NCBI RefSeq assembly: GCF_027107535.1
Contig: NZ_CP114283.1
Span: forward strand, 3,410,001 to 3,474,000
Length of the DNA: 64,000 nucleotides
Direction of reading: 5' to 3'
Source: Streptomyces aurantiacus
GTDB lineage: Bacteria; Actinomycetota; Actinomycetes; Streptomycetales; Streptomycetaceae
The notes beneath the pieces were generated by a model. That model did no database searches. It was given only the letters and a program-made list of their open reading frames with translations, and was not told the DNA's origin. Shown here one piece after another: positions 51,083-58,910 of the stretch (position 1 is the stretch's first letter; every line of letters begins with the position of its first letter). Made by a program: the position numbers and the translations under genes.

Positions 51083-51826
51083 ATGAAGATCGTAGTGATC
51101 GGCGGTACCGGGCTCATCGGGTCGAAGCTCGTCGCCAGGCTCGGGGCGGACGGCCACGAGGTGCTCCCCGCCTCCCCGAACACGGGCGTCAACAGCATCA
51201 CCGGAGAGGGCCTGGACGACGCCCTGAAGGGCGCCGCGGTCGTCGTCGACGTGTCCAACTCGCCCTCCTTCGAGGACAACGCGGTCCTGGAGTTCTTCCG
51301 TACGTCCACCGCCAACCTTGTCGCGGCCGAGGCGGCGGCCGGCGTGGGACACCACGTCGCCCTGTCCGTCGTGGGGAGCGAACAGCTGCCCGCCTCGGGC
51401 TACCTGCGTGCCAAGGTCGCCCAGGAGGAACTGATCAAGGCTTCCGGCATCCCGTACTCCGTCGTCCGCGCCACACAGTTCTTCGAGTTCGCGAAGGGCA
51501 TCGCCGCCGGGGCCACCGAGGGCGGCACGGTCCGGCTGCCCTCCTCGCTGGTCCAGCCGCTCGCCTCCGACGACGTGGTCGCGGCGGTCGCCCTGGCCGC
51601 CGTGGGGGATCCGCTGAACGGCACCACCGAGGTGGGAGGCCCCGAGGAGATCCGCCTCGACGAGTTCGTCCGCAGGGGCCTGGCGGCCGAGGAGGACCCG
51701 CGGGAGGTCGTCACCGACGAGTCCGTCGGCTACTTCGGCGCGCACCCCGAGGGGCGCGAGCTTCTCCCCGGCCCGGGCGCCCACCTCGCCGGGACCGGCT
51801 TCGCCGACTGGCTCGAACGGCGGTAA
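51083..51826 (+). CDS. NAD(P)-binding SDR (NmrA-like) oxidoreductase, probable ECF41 target
   Basis: 247 residues. The Rossmann motif IVVIGGTGLIGSKLVARL opens the protein, followed by VVVDVSNSP, HHVALSVVGSEQLPASGYLRAKVAQEELIKASG with a YxxxK (YLRAK), and VVRATQFFEFAKG. It is an atypical SDR/NmrA protein. ECF41 loci typically contain one of a carboxymuconolactone decarboxylase, an oxidoreductase or an epimerase (COE); this is the oxidoreductase class. Substrate unknown. AAGGTCGC precedes the ATG. Confidence 0.9.
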   Translation: MKIVVIGGTGLIGSKLVARLGADGHEVLPASPNTGVNSITGEGLDDALKGAAVVVDVSNSPSFEDNAVLEFFRTSTANLVAAEAAAGVGHHVALSVVGSEQLPASGYLRAKVAQEELIKASGIPYSVVRATQFFEFAKGIAAGATEGGTVRLPSSLVQPLASDDVVAAVALAAVGDPLNGTTEVGGPEEIRLDEFVRRGLAAEEDPREVVTDESVGYFGAHPEGRELLPGPGAHLAGTGFADWLERR

Positions 51827-51844
51827 CGGCCTCCGCGGCGCCTC

Positions 51845-52924
51845 TCAGACAGAGCGGTGGTACTGGTCCGGCACGTGCACGTCGCCCCCGAGCTCGCGGG
51901 CCGCGTGCCGGGCCCAGGAGGGGTTGCGCAGCAGTTCCCGGCCGAGCAGCACGGCGTCCGCCTCGCCGTTGGCGAGGATCTTCTCGGCCTGCTCGACATC
52001 GGTGATGAGGCCGACGGCGGCGACCGCCATGGACGTCTCGTCCTTGACGCGTGCGGCGAAGGGGACCTGGTAGCCGGGCTCGAGGGGGATGCGTACGCCG
52101 GACGCGTTGCCGCCCGAGGACACGTCGATCAGATCGACCCCGTGGGCGGTCAGTTCGGCGGCGAAGCGGACCGTGTCGTCGGCCGTCCAGCCGTTCTCCT
52201 CCAGCCAGTCGGTGGCCGAGATGCGGAAGAACAGCGGCTTGTCGTCGGGCCACACCTCACGTACGGCGTCCACGACCTCCAGGGCGAGGCGTATCCGGTT
52301 CTCGTACGAGCCGCCGTACGCGTCCGTGCGCCGGTTGGAGTGCGGCGAGAGGAACTCCCCGATCAGGTAGCCGTGGGCGCCATGGATCTCGGCGACCTCG
52401 AAACCGGCCTCCAGCGCGCGCCGCGCGGCGTCGGTGAACTGGCCGACGACCTCGCGGATGCCGTCCACCGTCAGCTCGGTCGGCACGGGGTGGTTCTCGT
52501 CGAAGGCGAGCGGGCTCGGACCGACCGGCTGCCAGCCGTGGCTGTCGGCACCGACCGGCGCGCCGCCCTTCCAGGGACGGTCGGTCGAGGCCTTGCGGCC
52601 GGCGTGGGCGAGCTGGATCGCGGGAACGGTGCCCTGGGACACCAGGAAGCGCGTGATCCGTCGGAACGCCTCGGTCTGGGTGTCGTTCCAGATGCCCAGG
52701 TCGTAGGGCGAGATCCGGCCCTCGGGGCTGACCGCCGTGGCCTCGACGATGATCAGGCCGGTGCCGCCCACGGCACGGGCCGCGTAGTGAGCGAAGTGCC
52801 AGTCGTTGGGGACGCCCGTCGACGGGCCCTCAGGCGCGGCCGAGTACTGGCACATCGGCGGCATCCAGACCCGGTTCGGGACGGTCAGCTCGCGCAGGGT
52901 GTAAGGCTCGAAGAGCGCGCTCAC
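51845..52924 (-). CDS. NADH:flavin oxidoreductase, Old Yellow Enzyme (YqjM-like)
   Basis: 359 residues. FMN-binding barrel: LFEPYTLRELTVPNRVWMPPMCQYSA (Cys of the YqjM class at MCQYS), HFAHYAARAVGGTGLIIVEATAVSPEG, AIQLAHAGRKAS, substrate His/Asn in IHGAHGYLIGEFLSPHSNRRTDAYGGSYENR, and C-terminal DAVLLGRELLRNP. It reduces activated alkenes or quinones with NAD(P)H. Start GTG 52922-52924 follows TTGGAG; the long ORF upstream of it is not conserved. Divergent from an ArsR regulator across a region with two perfect inverted repeats. Confidence 0.94.
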   Translation of the reverse strand: MSALFEPYTLRELTVPNRVWMPPMCQYSAAPEGPSTGVPNDWHFAHYAARAVGGTGLIIVEATAVSPEGRISPYDLGIWNDTQTEAFRRITRFLVSQGTVPAIQLAHAGRKASTDRPWKGGAPVGADSHGWQPVGPSPLAFDENHPVPTELTVDGIREVVGQFTDAARRALEAGFEVAEIHGAHGYLIGEFLSPHSNRRTDAYGGSYENRIRLALEVVDAVREVWPDDKPLFFRISATDWLEENGWTADDTVRFAAELTAHGVDLIDVSSGGNASGVRIPLEPGYQVPFAARVKDETSMAVAAVGLITDVEQAEKILANGEADAVLLGRELLRNPSWARHAARELGGDVHVPDQYHRSV

Positions 52925-52963
52925 GGCGGACTCCAATCTTGGCGGGGCTCCGTTGACTACTCG

Positions 52964-52979
52964 TACGATAGGCATCGTA
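52964..52979. promoter_or_regulatory. Operator 1 between OYE and ArsR genes
   Basis: TACGAT and ATCGTA are perfect inverted arms around AGGC. It lies between the predicted -35 (TTGACA, minus strand, 52990-52995) and start of the OYE promoter. Confidence 0.6.
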
Positions 52980-52997
52980 GTACGGCGAATGTCAAAC

Positions 52998-53013
52998 TAC
53001 GAGAGTTCTCGTA
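52998..53013. promoter_or_regulatory. Operator 2 between OYE and ArsR genes
   Basis: TACGAGA and TCTCGTA are perfect 7-bp inverted arms around GT. With operator 1 (shared TACGA) it makes a paired ArsR-type site. Confidence 0.7.
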
Positions 53014-53061
53014 CAATGAAATCTCCGGAGGAACCACCGGACCCGACCTACTGGAGCCGCC

Positions 53062-53421
53062 GTGACGACCGCCGCCCCGACCAGCAGCAGCCGCGATCTA
53101 CCGCACCCCGGGCGCGGGGAGATCCGGCTCGAAGCCGTACTCCACGCGTTCTCCGACCCGATGCGGCTCCTGGTCGTGCGAGAGCTCGCCGCCGATGCCG
53201 GTGAACTGTCCTGCTCGCACTTCGACCTGCCCGTCACCAAGTCCACGACCACGCACCACTTCCGGGTGCTGCGCGAGGCGGGCGTGATCCGTCAGGTCTA
53301 CCGGGGTACCGCCAAGATGAACGGACTGCGGCGGGACGACCTGGACAATCTCTTCCCGGGGCTTCTCGACAGCGTCCTCGACGCCGTCACCCGTCAGGCC
53401 GTCCGCCTCGGGGGCAGCTGA
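53062..53421 (+). CDS. ArsR/SmtB-type winged-helix regulator
   Basis: 119 residues. IRLEAVLHAFSDPMRLLVVRELAADAGELSC is followed by LPVTKSTTTHHFRVLREAGVIRQVYRGTAKMNGLR, the winged-helix recognition helix and wing of the ArsR family. No CxC metal site or other canonical metal motif is present. It probably senses an organic or redox-active ligand and represses the divergent Old Yellow Enzyme gene and itself. GTG 53062 follows GGAG. Confidence 0.91.
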   Translation: MTTAAPTSSSRDLPHPGRGEIRLEAVLHAFSDPMRLLVVRELAADAGELSCSHFDLPVTKSTTTHHFRVLREAGVIRQVYRGTAKMNGLRRDDLDNLFPGLLDSVLDAVTRQAVRLGGS

Positions 53422-53470
53422 ATCACCCTTCGGGGGAGGGCGCTTGGCGGAGTGTCAGGCGCATGGCGCT

Positions 53471-54820
53471 TCACTGGTCGCGTTCGGCCGCTTCCCGTAG
53501 TGCCTGCCAGTCGGGGAGCTTGACCACGCCTCGGCCGAGCGAGGCGCCGAGTTCCGCCTCCGCCCGTTCGATCGCCTGCCATCCCGCCCACTCGACGGGG
53601 CGCAGGCCCTCCGCCCTCAGCGCGGCGAGCGGATCCGTCGGCACCTGGCGGCGTACGAGTACGGGTGCGTCCGCCAGGAGCGAGGTCACCGTCTCCTTCG
53701 CGCAGGGGCGGTTGGTGCCGATGACTCCCGTCGGGCCGCGCTTGATCCAGCCGGCCACGTACTCGCCGGGGGACACCGACCCGTCGCGCAGGACGCGGCC
53801 CGCGAGATGAGGCACCGTGCCGCGGGCCGCGTCGAAGGGCAGGCCCTCCAGCGGTACGCCGCGGTATCCGACCGAGCGCAGAACCAATTGGGCCTCGATG
53901 TCCTCGTGTTCACCCGTGCCCGCCACGCCGCCGCGGCCGTCCGGGAGCGTCCGCTCGAAGCGGACGGCGCGCACCCGCCCTGTCTCGCCCGGGAGCAGCG
54001 CGACCGGCCGCAGGAAGAAGCGGAGCCGGATCCGCCGGGATCCGCCGGCCGGCGGCCGCTCGGCCCACCCGCGCAGCACCTCGACGTTGCGCCGCTGCGC
54101 GGCGGGCAGGGCGGACGGATCGAGGTACGCCGGATCGAGCGCCAGTTCGGCGGGATCCACGACGACGTCGGTGTCCGGCAGGCCGCCGAGCTCCCGCAGC
54201 TCCTTGGTGGTGAAGCGGGCCTGCGAGGGGCCGCGCCGCCCCACCATCCGGATCTCCCGCACCAGGCTGCCGGACAGGGCGTCGAACGCCGCCTGGGGCA
54301 TGTCCGTCGGGCCCAGCTCCGCGGCGCCGCGAGCCAGCATCCGGGTCACGTCCACCGCCACGTTCCCCACGCCGATGACGACCGCCGCCCGCGCGCCGAG
54401 CACGAAACCGTCGGACACGACGTCCGGATGCGCGCTGTACCAGGACACGAAGTCGGTCGCCGACCAACTGCCCGGCAGATCCTCCCCGGGCACGCCGAGA
54501 TGCCGGTCGGTGGCGGCGCCCACGCAGTACACGACCGCGTGGTAGAGCTCCCTCAGCCGGGCGGCCGGCAGCCCGTCCGGGCCGACCCGGACACCGCCGA
54601 GGAACCGCACCCGCTCGTGCTCCAGGACCGTGCGCAGCGTGCTCTGCAGCGACTTGATCTTCTCGTGGTCGGGCGCCACGCCGTAGCGCACCAGACCGTA
54701 CGGGCACGGCAGCCGGTCCAGGACATCGACTCTCACCCCGGGCACCTGCTCCTGCTGGACAAGACCCTGCGCGGCGTACACCCCACTCGGCCCCGAGCCG
54801 ACGACGGCGACCTGCAGCAC
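53471..54820 (-). CDS. FAD-dependent ferredoxin--NADP+ reductase, second paralogue
   Basis: 449 residues, same family as 39080-40444: VAVVGSGPSGVYAAQGLV at the N-terminus, LPCPYGLVRYGVAPDHEKIKSLQ near 45, ATDFVSWYSAHPDV, VVIGVGNVAVDVTRML near 152, and MVGRRGPSQARFTTKELREL near 205. Start GTG 54818-54820; GAAGGGG precedes it. No partner ferredoxin or P450 gene is adjacent. It is more divergent than fprA and has Arg-rich insertions around 270-290. Confidence 0.92.
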   Translation of the reverse strand: MLQVAVVGSGPSGVYAAQGLVQQEQVPGVRVDVLDRLPCPYGLVRYGVAPDHEKIKSLQSTLRTVLEHERVRFLGGVRVGPDGLPAARLRELYHAVVYCVGAATDRHLGVPGEDLPGSWSATDFVSWYSAHPDVVSDGFVLGARAAVVIGVGNVAVDVTRMLARGAAELGPTDMPQAAFDALSGSLVREIRMVGRRGPSQARFTTKELRELGGLPDTDVVVDPAELALDPAYLDPSALPAAQRRNVEVLRGWAERPPAGGSRRIRLRFFLRPVALLPGETGRVRAVRFERTLPDGRGGVAGTGEHEDIEAQLVLRSVGYRGVPLEGLPFDAARGTVPHLAGRVLRDGSVSPGEYVAGWIKRGPTGVIGTNRPCAKETVTSLLADAPVLVRRQVPTDPLAALRAEGLRPVEWAGWQAIERAEAELGASLGRGVVKLPDWQALREAAERDQ

Positions 54821-54991
54821 GGCACAACCCCTTCCCCGAGGAGAACGAGGAGATCGCTGGTGCTTCCAGCATCGCACCGCACGGCCCGCCGGGGGAGGGC
54901 CCGGACCGGGCGCTTGCTCCGACGGTGTGCCGCGACGGCCCCCCGAGCGCGCCTGTCCGCAAAGATCTGATCATGCGGTTACGTTGCGTAT

Positions 54992-55522
54992 GTGCTGGAA
55001 CCATCCTTTCTTAATCTTTCCGATCGTGATGAGCCGGACGGAGCGGTGTCCGTACGACCCGCCTGGAAAGTGCGGGAGAACGGCACCGCGACGACGTGGT
55101 GCAACGTCCGGCTGGCCTTCGACGACGGTGCCGGAGTCGACCTGCTCGCGGCGGTGCGCGAGGGATGCGTCGCCATCGAGGACGTACGCGCCCGGCCTGC
55201 GCTCTCGCTCGACGACCTCGCGGTGCTCCCCGACTGGATCGAGGGCCCGCTCCTGGAGGCGTGCGGGGGCGCGGTCGGAGCGCGGAGCGACGACACGTCC
55301 GACGAGGGAAGCCCCGACAAGCGGCACGCGCGCCCTGCCCGGCCGCGCGGCATGGAGGCCCTGCGCCTCGTCGCCGCAGAGTATTCCGAGGCCCAGCAGG
55401 CGGGGCGGGATCCGGTGCTCGCGGTGATGGCCGCGACCGGGCACAGCCGTCGGCGTGCGCTCAGACAGATCGCCGGGGCACGGGACGCGGGTCTTCTCGC
55501 GCCCCGCCACGCCCGCCGTTGA
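54992..55522 (+). CDS. DUF6214-like uncharacterised protein
   Basis: 176 residues: MLEPSFLNLSDRDEPDGAVS, VRPAWKVRENGTATTWCNVRLAFDDGAGVDLLAAVREGCVAIEDVRARPALSLDDLAVLPDWIEGPLLEAC, an acidic/Ser linker and a C-terminal helical segment MEALRLVAAEYSEAQQAGRDPVLAVMAATGHSRRRALRQIAGARDAGLL. It resembles the Streptomyces family I know as DUF6214; the tail has a helix-turn-helix flavour. GTG 54992 has no Shine-Dalgarno and may be read leaderless. It converges on the DUF305 gene with 12 bases between stops. Function unknown. Confidence 0.78.
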   Translation: MLEPSFLNLSDRDEPDGAVSVRPAWKVRENGTATTWCNVRLAFDDGAGVDLLAAVREGCVAIEDVRARPALSLDDLAVLPDWIEGPLLEACGGAVGARSDDTSDEGSPDKRHARPARPRGMEALRLVAAEYSEAQQAGRDPVLAVMAATGHSRRRALRQIAGARDAGLLAPRHARR

Positions 55523-55534
55523 CGGAGCGGCGCG

Positions 55535-56182
55535 TCACATCTCGCGCATCCGGCTGATCTCGGACGTCTGCTGGGCGATCACGTCGTCGGCCATCTCGCC
55601 GATCTGGATGTTGTTGCCCTGTGAGAGCACGTCCGTGGCCATGGTGACCGCCCCGTTGTGGTGGGTGATCATCAGCTTCAGGAAGAGCTCGTCGAACGCC
55701 GTGCCCTTCGCCGCGCGCAGGTTCTTGAGCTGCGGCCCGGTCGCCATGCCCGGCATCAGGTCGTGGGTGTGGCCCTTGCCCTTCTTGGCGCCGCCGTGGT
55801 TCTTGAGCCAGGCCTCCATCGTCTCGATCTCCGGGCCCTGTGCGGCCGAGATCCGCTCCGCGAGCCGCTTCACCCGGGTCGACGCGGCGCGTTTCGGGAC
55901 GAGTTCGGTCATCTCCAGGGCCTGGGCGTGATGCACGATCATCATCCGGGCGTAGTCCGTGTCCGCGGAGTTGGGGGTGTCGTCGTCGGAGCGCTGCTCC
56001 GCGGCGTCCGCGGCGGAGAGCGTCTCGGCGGCCTCACCCGGCTTGCCGGGGGCGATCACGGAAGGGCCCGTTCCCGACGCGGACTTGGGGTCGTCGTCCG
56101 AACCCGTGCAACCGCCGAGCGTGAGGACGACGGCCGTCACGGACGCCGTGATCAGACGGCGGGACGTACGGCGAGCGAGCAC
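55535..56182 (-). CDS. DUF305 family lipoprotein (ferritin-like helical domain)
   Basis: 215 residues. Signal peptide with lipobox LGGC, then an acidic linker and the DUF305 domain: DYARMMIVHHAQALEMTELV and LKLMITHHNGAVTMATDVL, the paired HHxx helices of this family. Members are exported and are often linked to copper or oxidative stress; biochemical function is not established. Start GTG 56180-56182 after AGGAGG. Divergent from an LVIVD repeat protein, a pairing also seen elsewhere in actinobacteria, so the two are probably functionally linked. Confidence 0.9.
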   Translation of the reverse strand: MLARRTSRRLITASVTAVVLTLGGCTGSDDDPKSASGTGPSVIAPGKPGEAAETLSAADAAEQRSDDDTPNSADTDYARMMIVHHAQALEMTELVPKRAASTRVKRLAERISAAQGPEIETMEAWLKNHGGAKKGKGHTHDLMPGMATGPQLKNLRAAKGTAFDELFLKLMITHHNGAVTMATDVLSQGNNIQIGEMADDVIAQQTSEISRMREM

Positions 56183-56297
56183 AGTGACCTCCTGTGGCAC
56201 ATGAATCGGCTGACACCTCGTGAGTGTTGATGACCGTCCTAACATGCTTCCGAACACTGCTGATCAAAAACATTCATTACGAATGCGTTGCCGTCTG

Positions 56298-56325
56298 TTG
56301 ATCTGTGCATGCTGAAGACGATACT
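56298..56325 (+). promoter_or_regulatory. Housekeeping-type promoter of the LVIVD gene
   Basis: -35 TTGATC (56298-56303) and -10 GATACT (56320-56325) with a 16-base spacer. An imperfect CATTC/GAATG inverted repeat lies just upstream, near 56273. Confidence 0.55.
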
Positions 56326-56340
56326 GCGGAGGTACCTGAA

Positions 56341-56358
56341 CCGTTCGACTGCGAACGG
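56341..56358 (+). promoter_or_regulatory. Perfect hairpin in the LVIVD gene 5' leader
   Basis: CCGTTCG and CGAACGG make a perfect 7-bp stem with an ACTG loop, ending 7 bases before the GGGAGG ribosome site. It could be an operator or an mRNA element. Confidence 0.6.
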
Positions 56359-56375
56359 CTACAAGGGAGGACGCA

Positions 56376-57878
56376 GTGACCCTGTTGAACAACCACCGAA
56401 CGCGGCGCAGACGTCTCGGAGTTGCCGCCACCGCGGCTGGACTTCTGGCCGCCCTGCTGACAGCCGGTCCGGCGGTCGCGACCCCTGATCCCGGGGACGC
56501 ACCGGTGACGTCGGAGAAGGTCTCCAAGAGTGAGGCCGCCGAGGCCAGGGCGGCGATCGCGAACGGCGAGATACCCGGGCAGGACGAGATCGTCCACTCG
56601 GCCAACATCGAGCACCTCGCGAACATCCCCAAGGACGCGCTGCCCGGCACCAATTCGGACCTCGCCTTCCAGGGCAGGTACGCGTTCGCCGGCAACTACG
56701 ACGGCTTCCGCATCTTCGACATCAGCAACCCGAAGTCCCCGAAGACGGTCTCGCAGGTGCTCTGCCCGGGCTCGCAGAACGACATCTCCGTCTCCGGTGA
56801 CCTGCTCTTCCTCTCCACCGACTCCTCGCGCAGCGACAACTCCTGCAGCAGCACCACGCAGCCCGCGAGCGAGAAGTCGTCGTGGGAGGGCATGAAGGTC
56901 TTCGACATCAGCGACAAGAAGAACCCGAAGTACGTCGCTGCCGTCGAGACGGCCTGTGGCTCCCACACCCACACGCTGGTGCCGGAGCGCAAGAACGTCT
57001 ACGTGTACGTCTCCTCGTACTCGCCGAGCACCGCGTTCCCCGACTGCCAGCCGCCGCACGACGGCATCTCGGTCATCAAGGTCCCGCGCAAGGCTCCGCA
57101 GAAGGCGGCGGTGGTCAACTTCCCCGTCCTCTTCCCCGGTGACGGAGCGGACGGCGGCGGCAACCCGGGCGGGCCCACCAACCCGGGCGTCTCCAAGACC
57201 ACCGGCTGCCACGACATCACCGTGCTGCCCTCCCGGGACCTCGCCGCCGGCGCCTGCATGGGCGACGGCATCCTCTTCTCCATCAAGGACCCGGAGAACC
57301 CGAAGATCATCGACCAGGTCCAGGACAACGTGAACTTCGCGTTCTGGCACTCGGCGAGCTTCAACCAGAAGGCCAACAAGGTCGTCTTCACCGACGAGCT
57401 GGGCGGCGGCGGGGCGGCCACCTGCAACGCGACCGTCGGTCCGAACCGCGGCGCGGACGGCATCTACGACATCGTCGGCAAGGGCGACAAGCGCAAGCTC
57501 GTCTTCAAGAGCTACTTCAAGATCCCCCGTCACCAGGCGGACACCGAGAACTGTGTGGCCCACAACGGCTCGCTGATCCCGGTCAAGGGCAAGGACATCA
57601 TGGTCCAGGCCTGGTACCAGGGCGGCATCTCCGTCTGGGACTTCACGAACTCCTCGAAGCCGAAGGAGATCGCCTTCTTCGAGCGCGGCCCGCTGAGCAC
57701 CACGACCATGGTCGGCGGTGGCTCCTGGTCCGCGTACTACTACAACGGGTACATCTACTCGAACGACATGGTCAAGGGCTTCGACGTCCTGAAGATCAAC
57801 GACCGTCGTACGGACCCGGCGAAGTGGAACCGTCAGCGCGAGCTGAACGTCCAGACGCAGCCGGACTACTTCGACTGA
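56376..57878 (+). CDS. LVIVD repeat secreted beta-propeller protein
   Basis: 500 residues. An Arg-rich, Tat-like signal (RRRRLGVAATAAGLLAALLT) ends in AVATP. The mature protein has LVIVD repeats: FAGNYDGFRIFDISNPKSPKTVSQV, LLFLSTDSSRSDNS, MKVFDISDKKNPKYVAAVETAC and ISVWDFTNSSKPKEIAFF, forming a beta-propeller. HDITVLPSRDLAAGACMGDG and conserved Cys pairs suggest disulfides. Function unknown; it sits opposite a DUF305 lipoprotein. Start GTG 56376 after GGGAGG. The stop lies 13 bases inside the convergent TetR gene. Confidence 0.9.
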   Translation: MTLLNNHRTRRRRLGVAATAAGLLAALLTAGPAVATPDPGDAPVTSEKVSKSEAAEARAAIANGEIPGQDEIVHSANIEHLANIPKDALPGTNSDLAFQGRYAFAGNYDGFRIFDISNPKSPKTVSQVLCPGSQNDISVSGDLLFLSTDSSRSDNSCSSTTQPASEKSSWEGMKVFDISDKKNPKYVAAVETACGSHTHTLVPERKNVYVYVSSYSPSTAFPDCQPPHDGISVIKVPRKAPQKAAVVNFPVLFPGDGADGGGNPGGPTNPGVSKTTGCHDITVLPSRDLAAGACMGDGILFSIKDPENPKIIDQVQDNVNFAFWHSASFNQKANKVVFTDELGGGGAATCNATVGPNRGADGIYDIVGKGDKRKLVFKSYFKIPRHQADTENCVAHNGSLIPVKGKDIMVQAWYQGGISVWDFTNSSKPKEIAFFERGPLSTTTMVGGGSWSAYYYNGYIYSNDMVKGFDVLKINDRRTDPAKWNRQRELNVQTQPDYFD

Positions 57879-58585
57879 CCGGCCCCGTCCGCCTCACGAC
57901 TGCGCTCCTGACCGTCACCGTGGCCCGACTCGCGGCTCTCGGGAGCGAAGAAACGTGAGACGTCCTCGCGGTACGTCCCGTCGGGTGCTTCGGCGCCCGG
58001 CGGGGCACCCCGCTCCCAGTCGAGCCCGTACCGCCGGAACAGCTCGGCCCGCAGCACCGGCAACGGCATCGCGGCCCCGGGCACCAGAGCGGTGTAGACC
58101 GAACCCATCAGCAGTGCCCGCAGCATGGGGTAGTCGACGGCGGCGTCCGCTGAGCCGTAGCGGGCCGTCGTGTCGCTGAGCAGTTCCGCCAGGCGCCGCT
58201 GCTCCGGACACTGCTTGAACCCCTCGCCCTGCAGGATGCCCGCCATGTGCTGGCGCATCAGCACGGGGTGGTCGCGGGTGAGCCCCAGGATCGCGTCGAT
58301 CGCCCGGGCCATGCGCTCCCTGCCGTCCTCGGTGCGCGGCTCGCGCTCCAGCGCCTCCTCCAGCGTGCGGTGCATCAACCGGTGCACGGCGGACTGGACG
58401 AGCAGACGCTTGCCGGGGAAGTAGTACGAGACGAGGCCCCGGGCGGAACCCGCGCGGTCCGCGATGTCGCCCAGCGTCGTCGCGTCGTACCCCCGCTCGC
58501 CTACGAGCTCGAGCGCCGCCTGCAGGAGCCTCTCCCGGGAACGCCGCCGCAACTCTTCATTGACCGAGGCGCTGCGAGGGGACAT
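57866..58585 (-). CDS. TetR family transcriptional regulator
   Basis: 239 residues. HTH: RRRSRERLLQAALELVGERGYDATTLGDIADRAGSARGLVSYYFPGKRLLV, with the recognition helix SARGLVSYYF. The C-terminal part has a helical ligand domain (MARAIDAILGLTRDHPVLMRQHM and YPMLRALLMGSVYTALVPGA). The last 30 residues are acidic and not conserved. ATG 58583-58585 follows AGGAG; the in-frame extension upstream is not coding. A palindrome overlapping its own promoter suggests self-repression. Its 3' end overlaps the LVIVD gene by 13 bases. Confidence 0.91.
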   Translation of the reverse strand: MSPRSASVNEELRRRSRERLLQAALELVGERGYDATTLGDIADRAGSARGLVSYYFPGKRLLVQSAVHRLMHRTLEEALEREPRTEDGRERMARAIDAILGLTRDHPVLMRQHMAGILQGEGFKQCPEQRRLAELLSDTTARYGSADAAVDYPMLRALLMGSVYTALVPGAAMPLPVLRAELFRRYGLDWERGAPPGAEAPDGTYREDVSRFFAPESRESGHGDGQERSREADGAGQSK

Positions 58586-58910
58586 CCTATGTACTCCTGC
58601 GTTGACTGGCTGCCAGCCAACTATACTCAACGCGTCCGGACCGACTCCTTCAGGGGTCTTGTCCGGGCTGCCGTCCGCTCGGGGCGACGCGGGGGATCGT
58701 CCCGGGCGGGCGGGAAGGACGTGTCCCGTCCTGTGACCGGGTGCCGGTCGAGCGGGGCGGACGGCAGACGCCACGTGCGCCGGATGCCGGAACCGGCGCT
58801 TCTGTACCGCCCCGGCGCCGCTCGCCGCACGCAGCCGCTCTCGGGGGCCGGCGCCGACCTGTCGAGGGCCGGCTACCTCGACCTGCTGGACCTGAGGGAC
58901 GGACGCGTCC
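58586..58910. other. 325-base intergenic region upstream of the TetR gene
   Basis: No supported gene. The TetR promoter -10 (TATAGT on the minus strand, 58620-58625) and its operator lie in the first 40 bases. The rest is GC-rich without a recognised element. Confidence 0.5.
58607..58619. promoter_or_regulatory. Palindromic operator of the TetR gene
   Basis: TGGCTG, C, CAGCCA is a perfect 13-base palindrome with looser extended arms, just downstream of the predicted TATAGT -10 on the minus strand. Confidence 0.65.
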
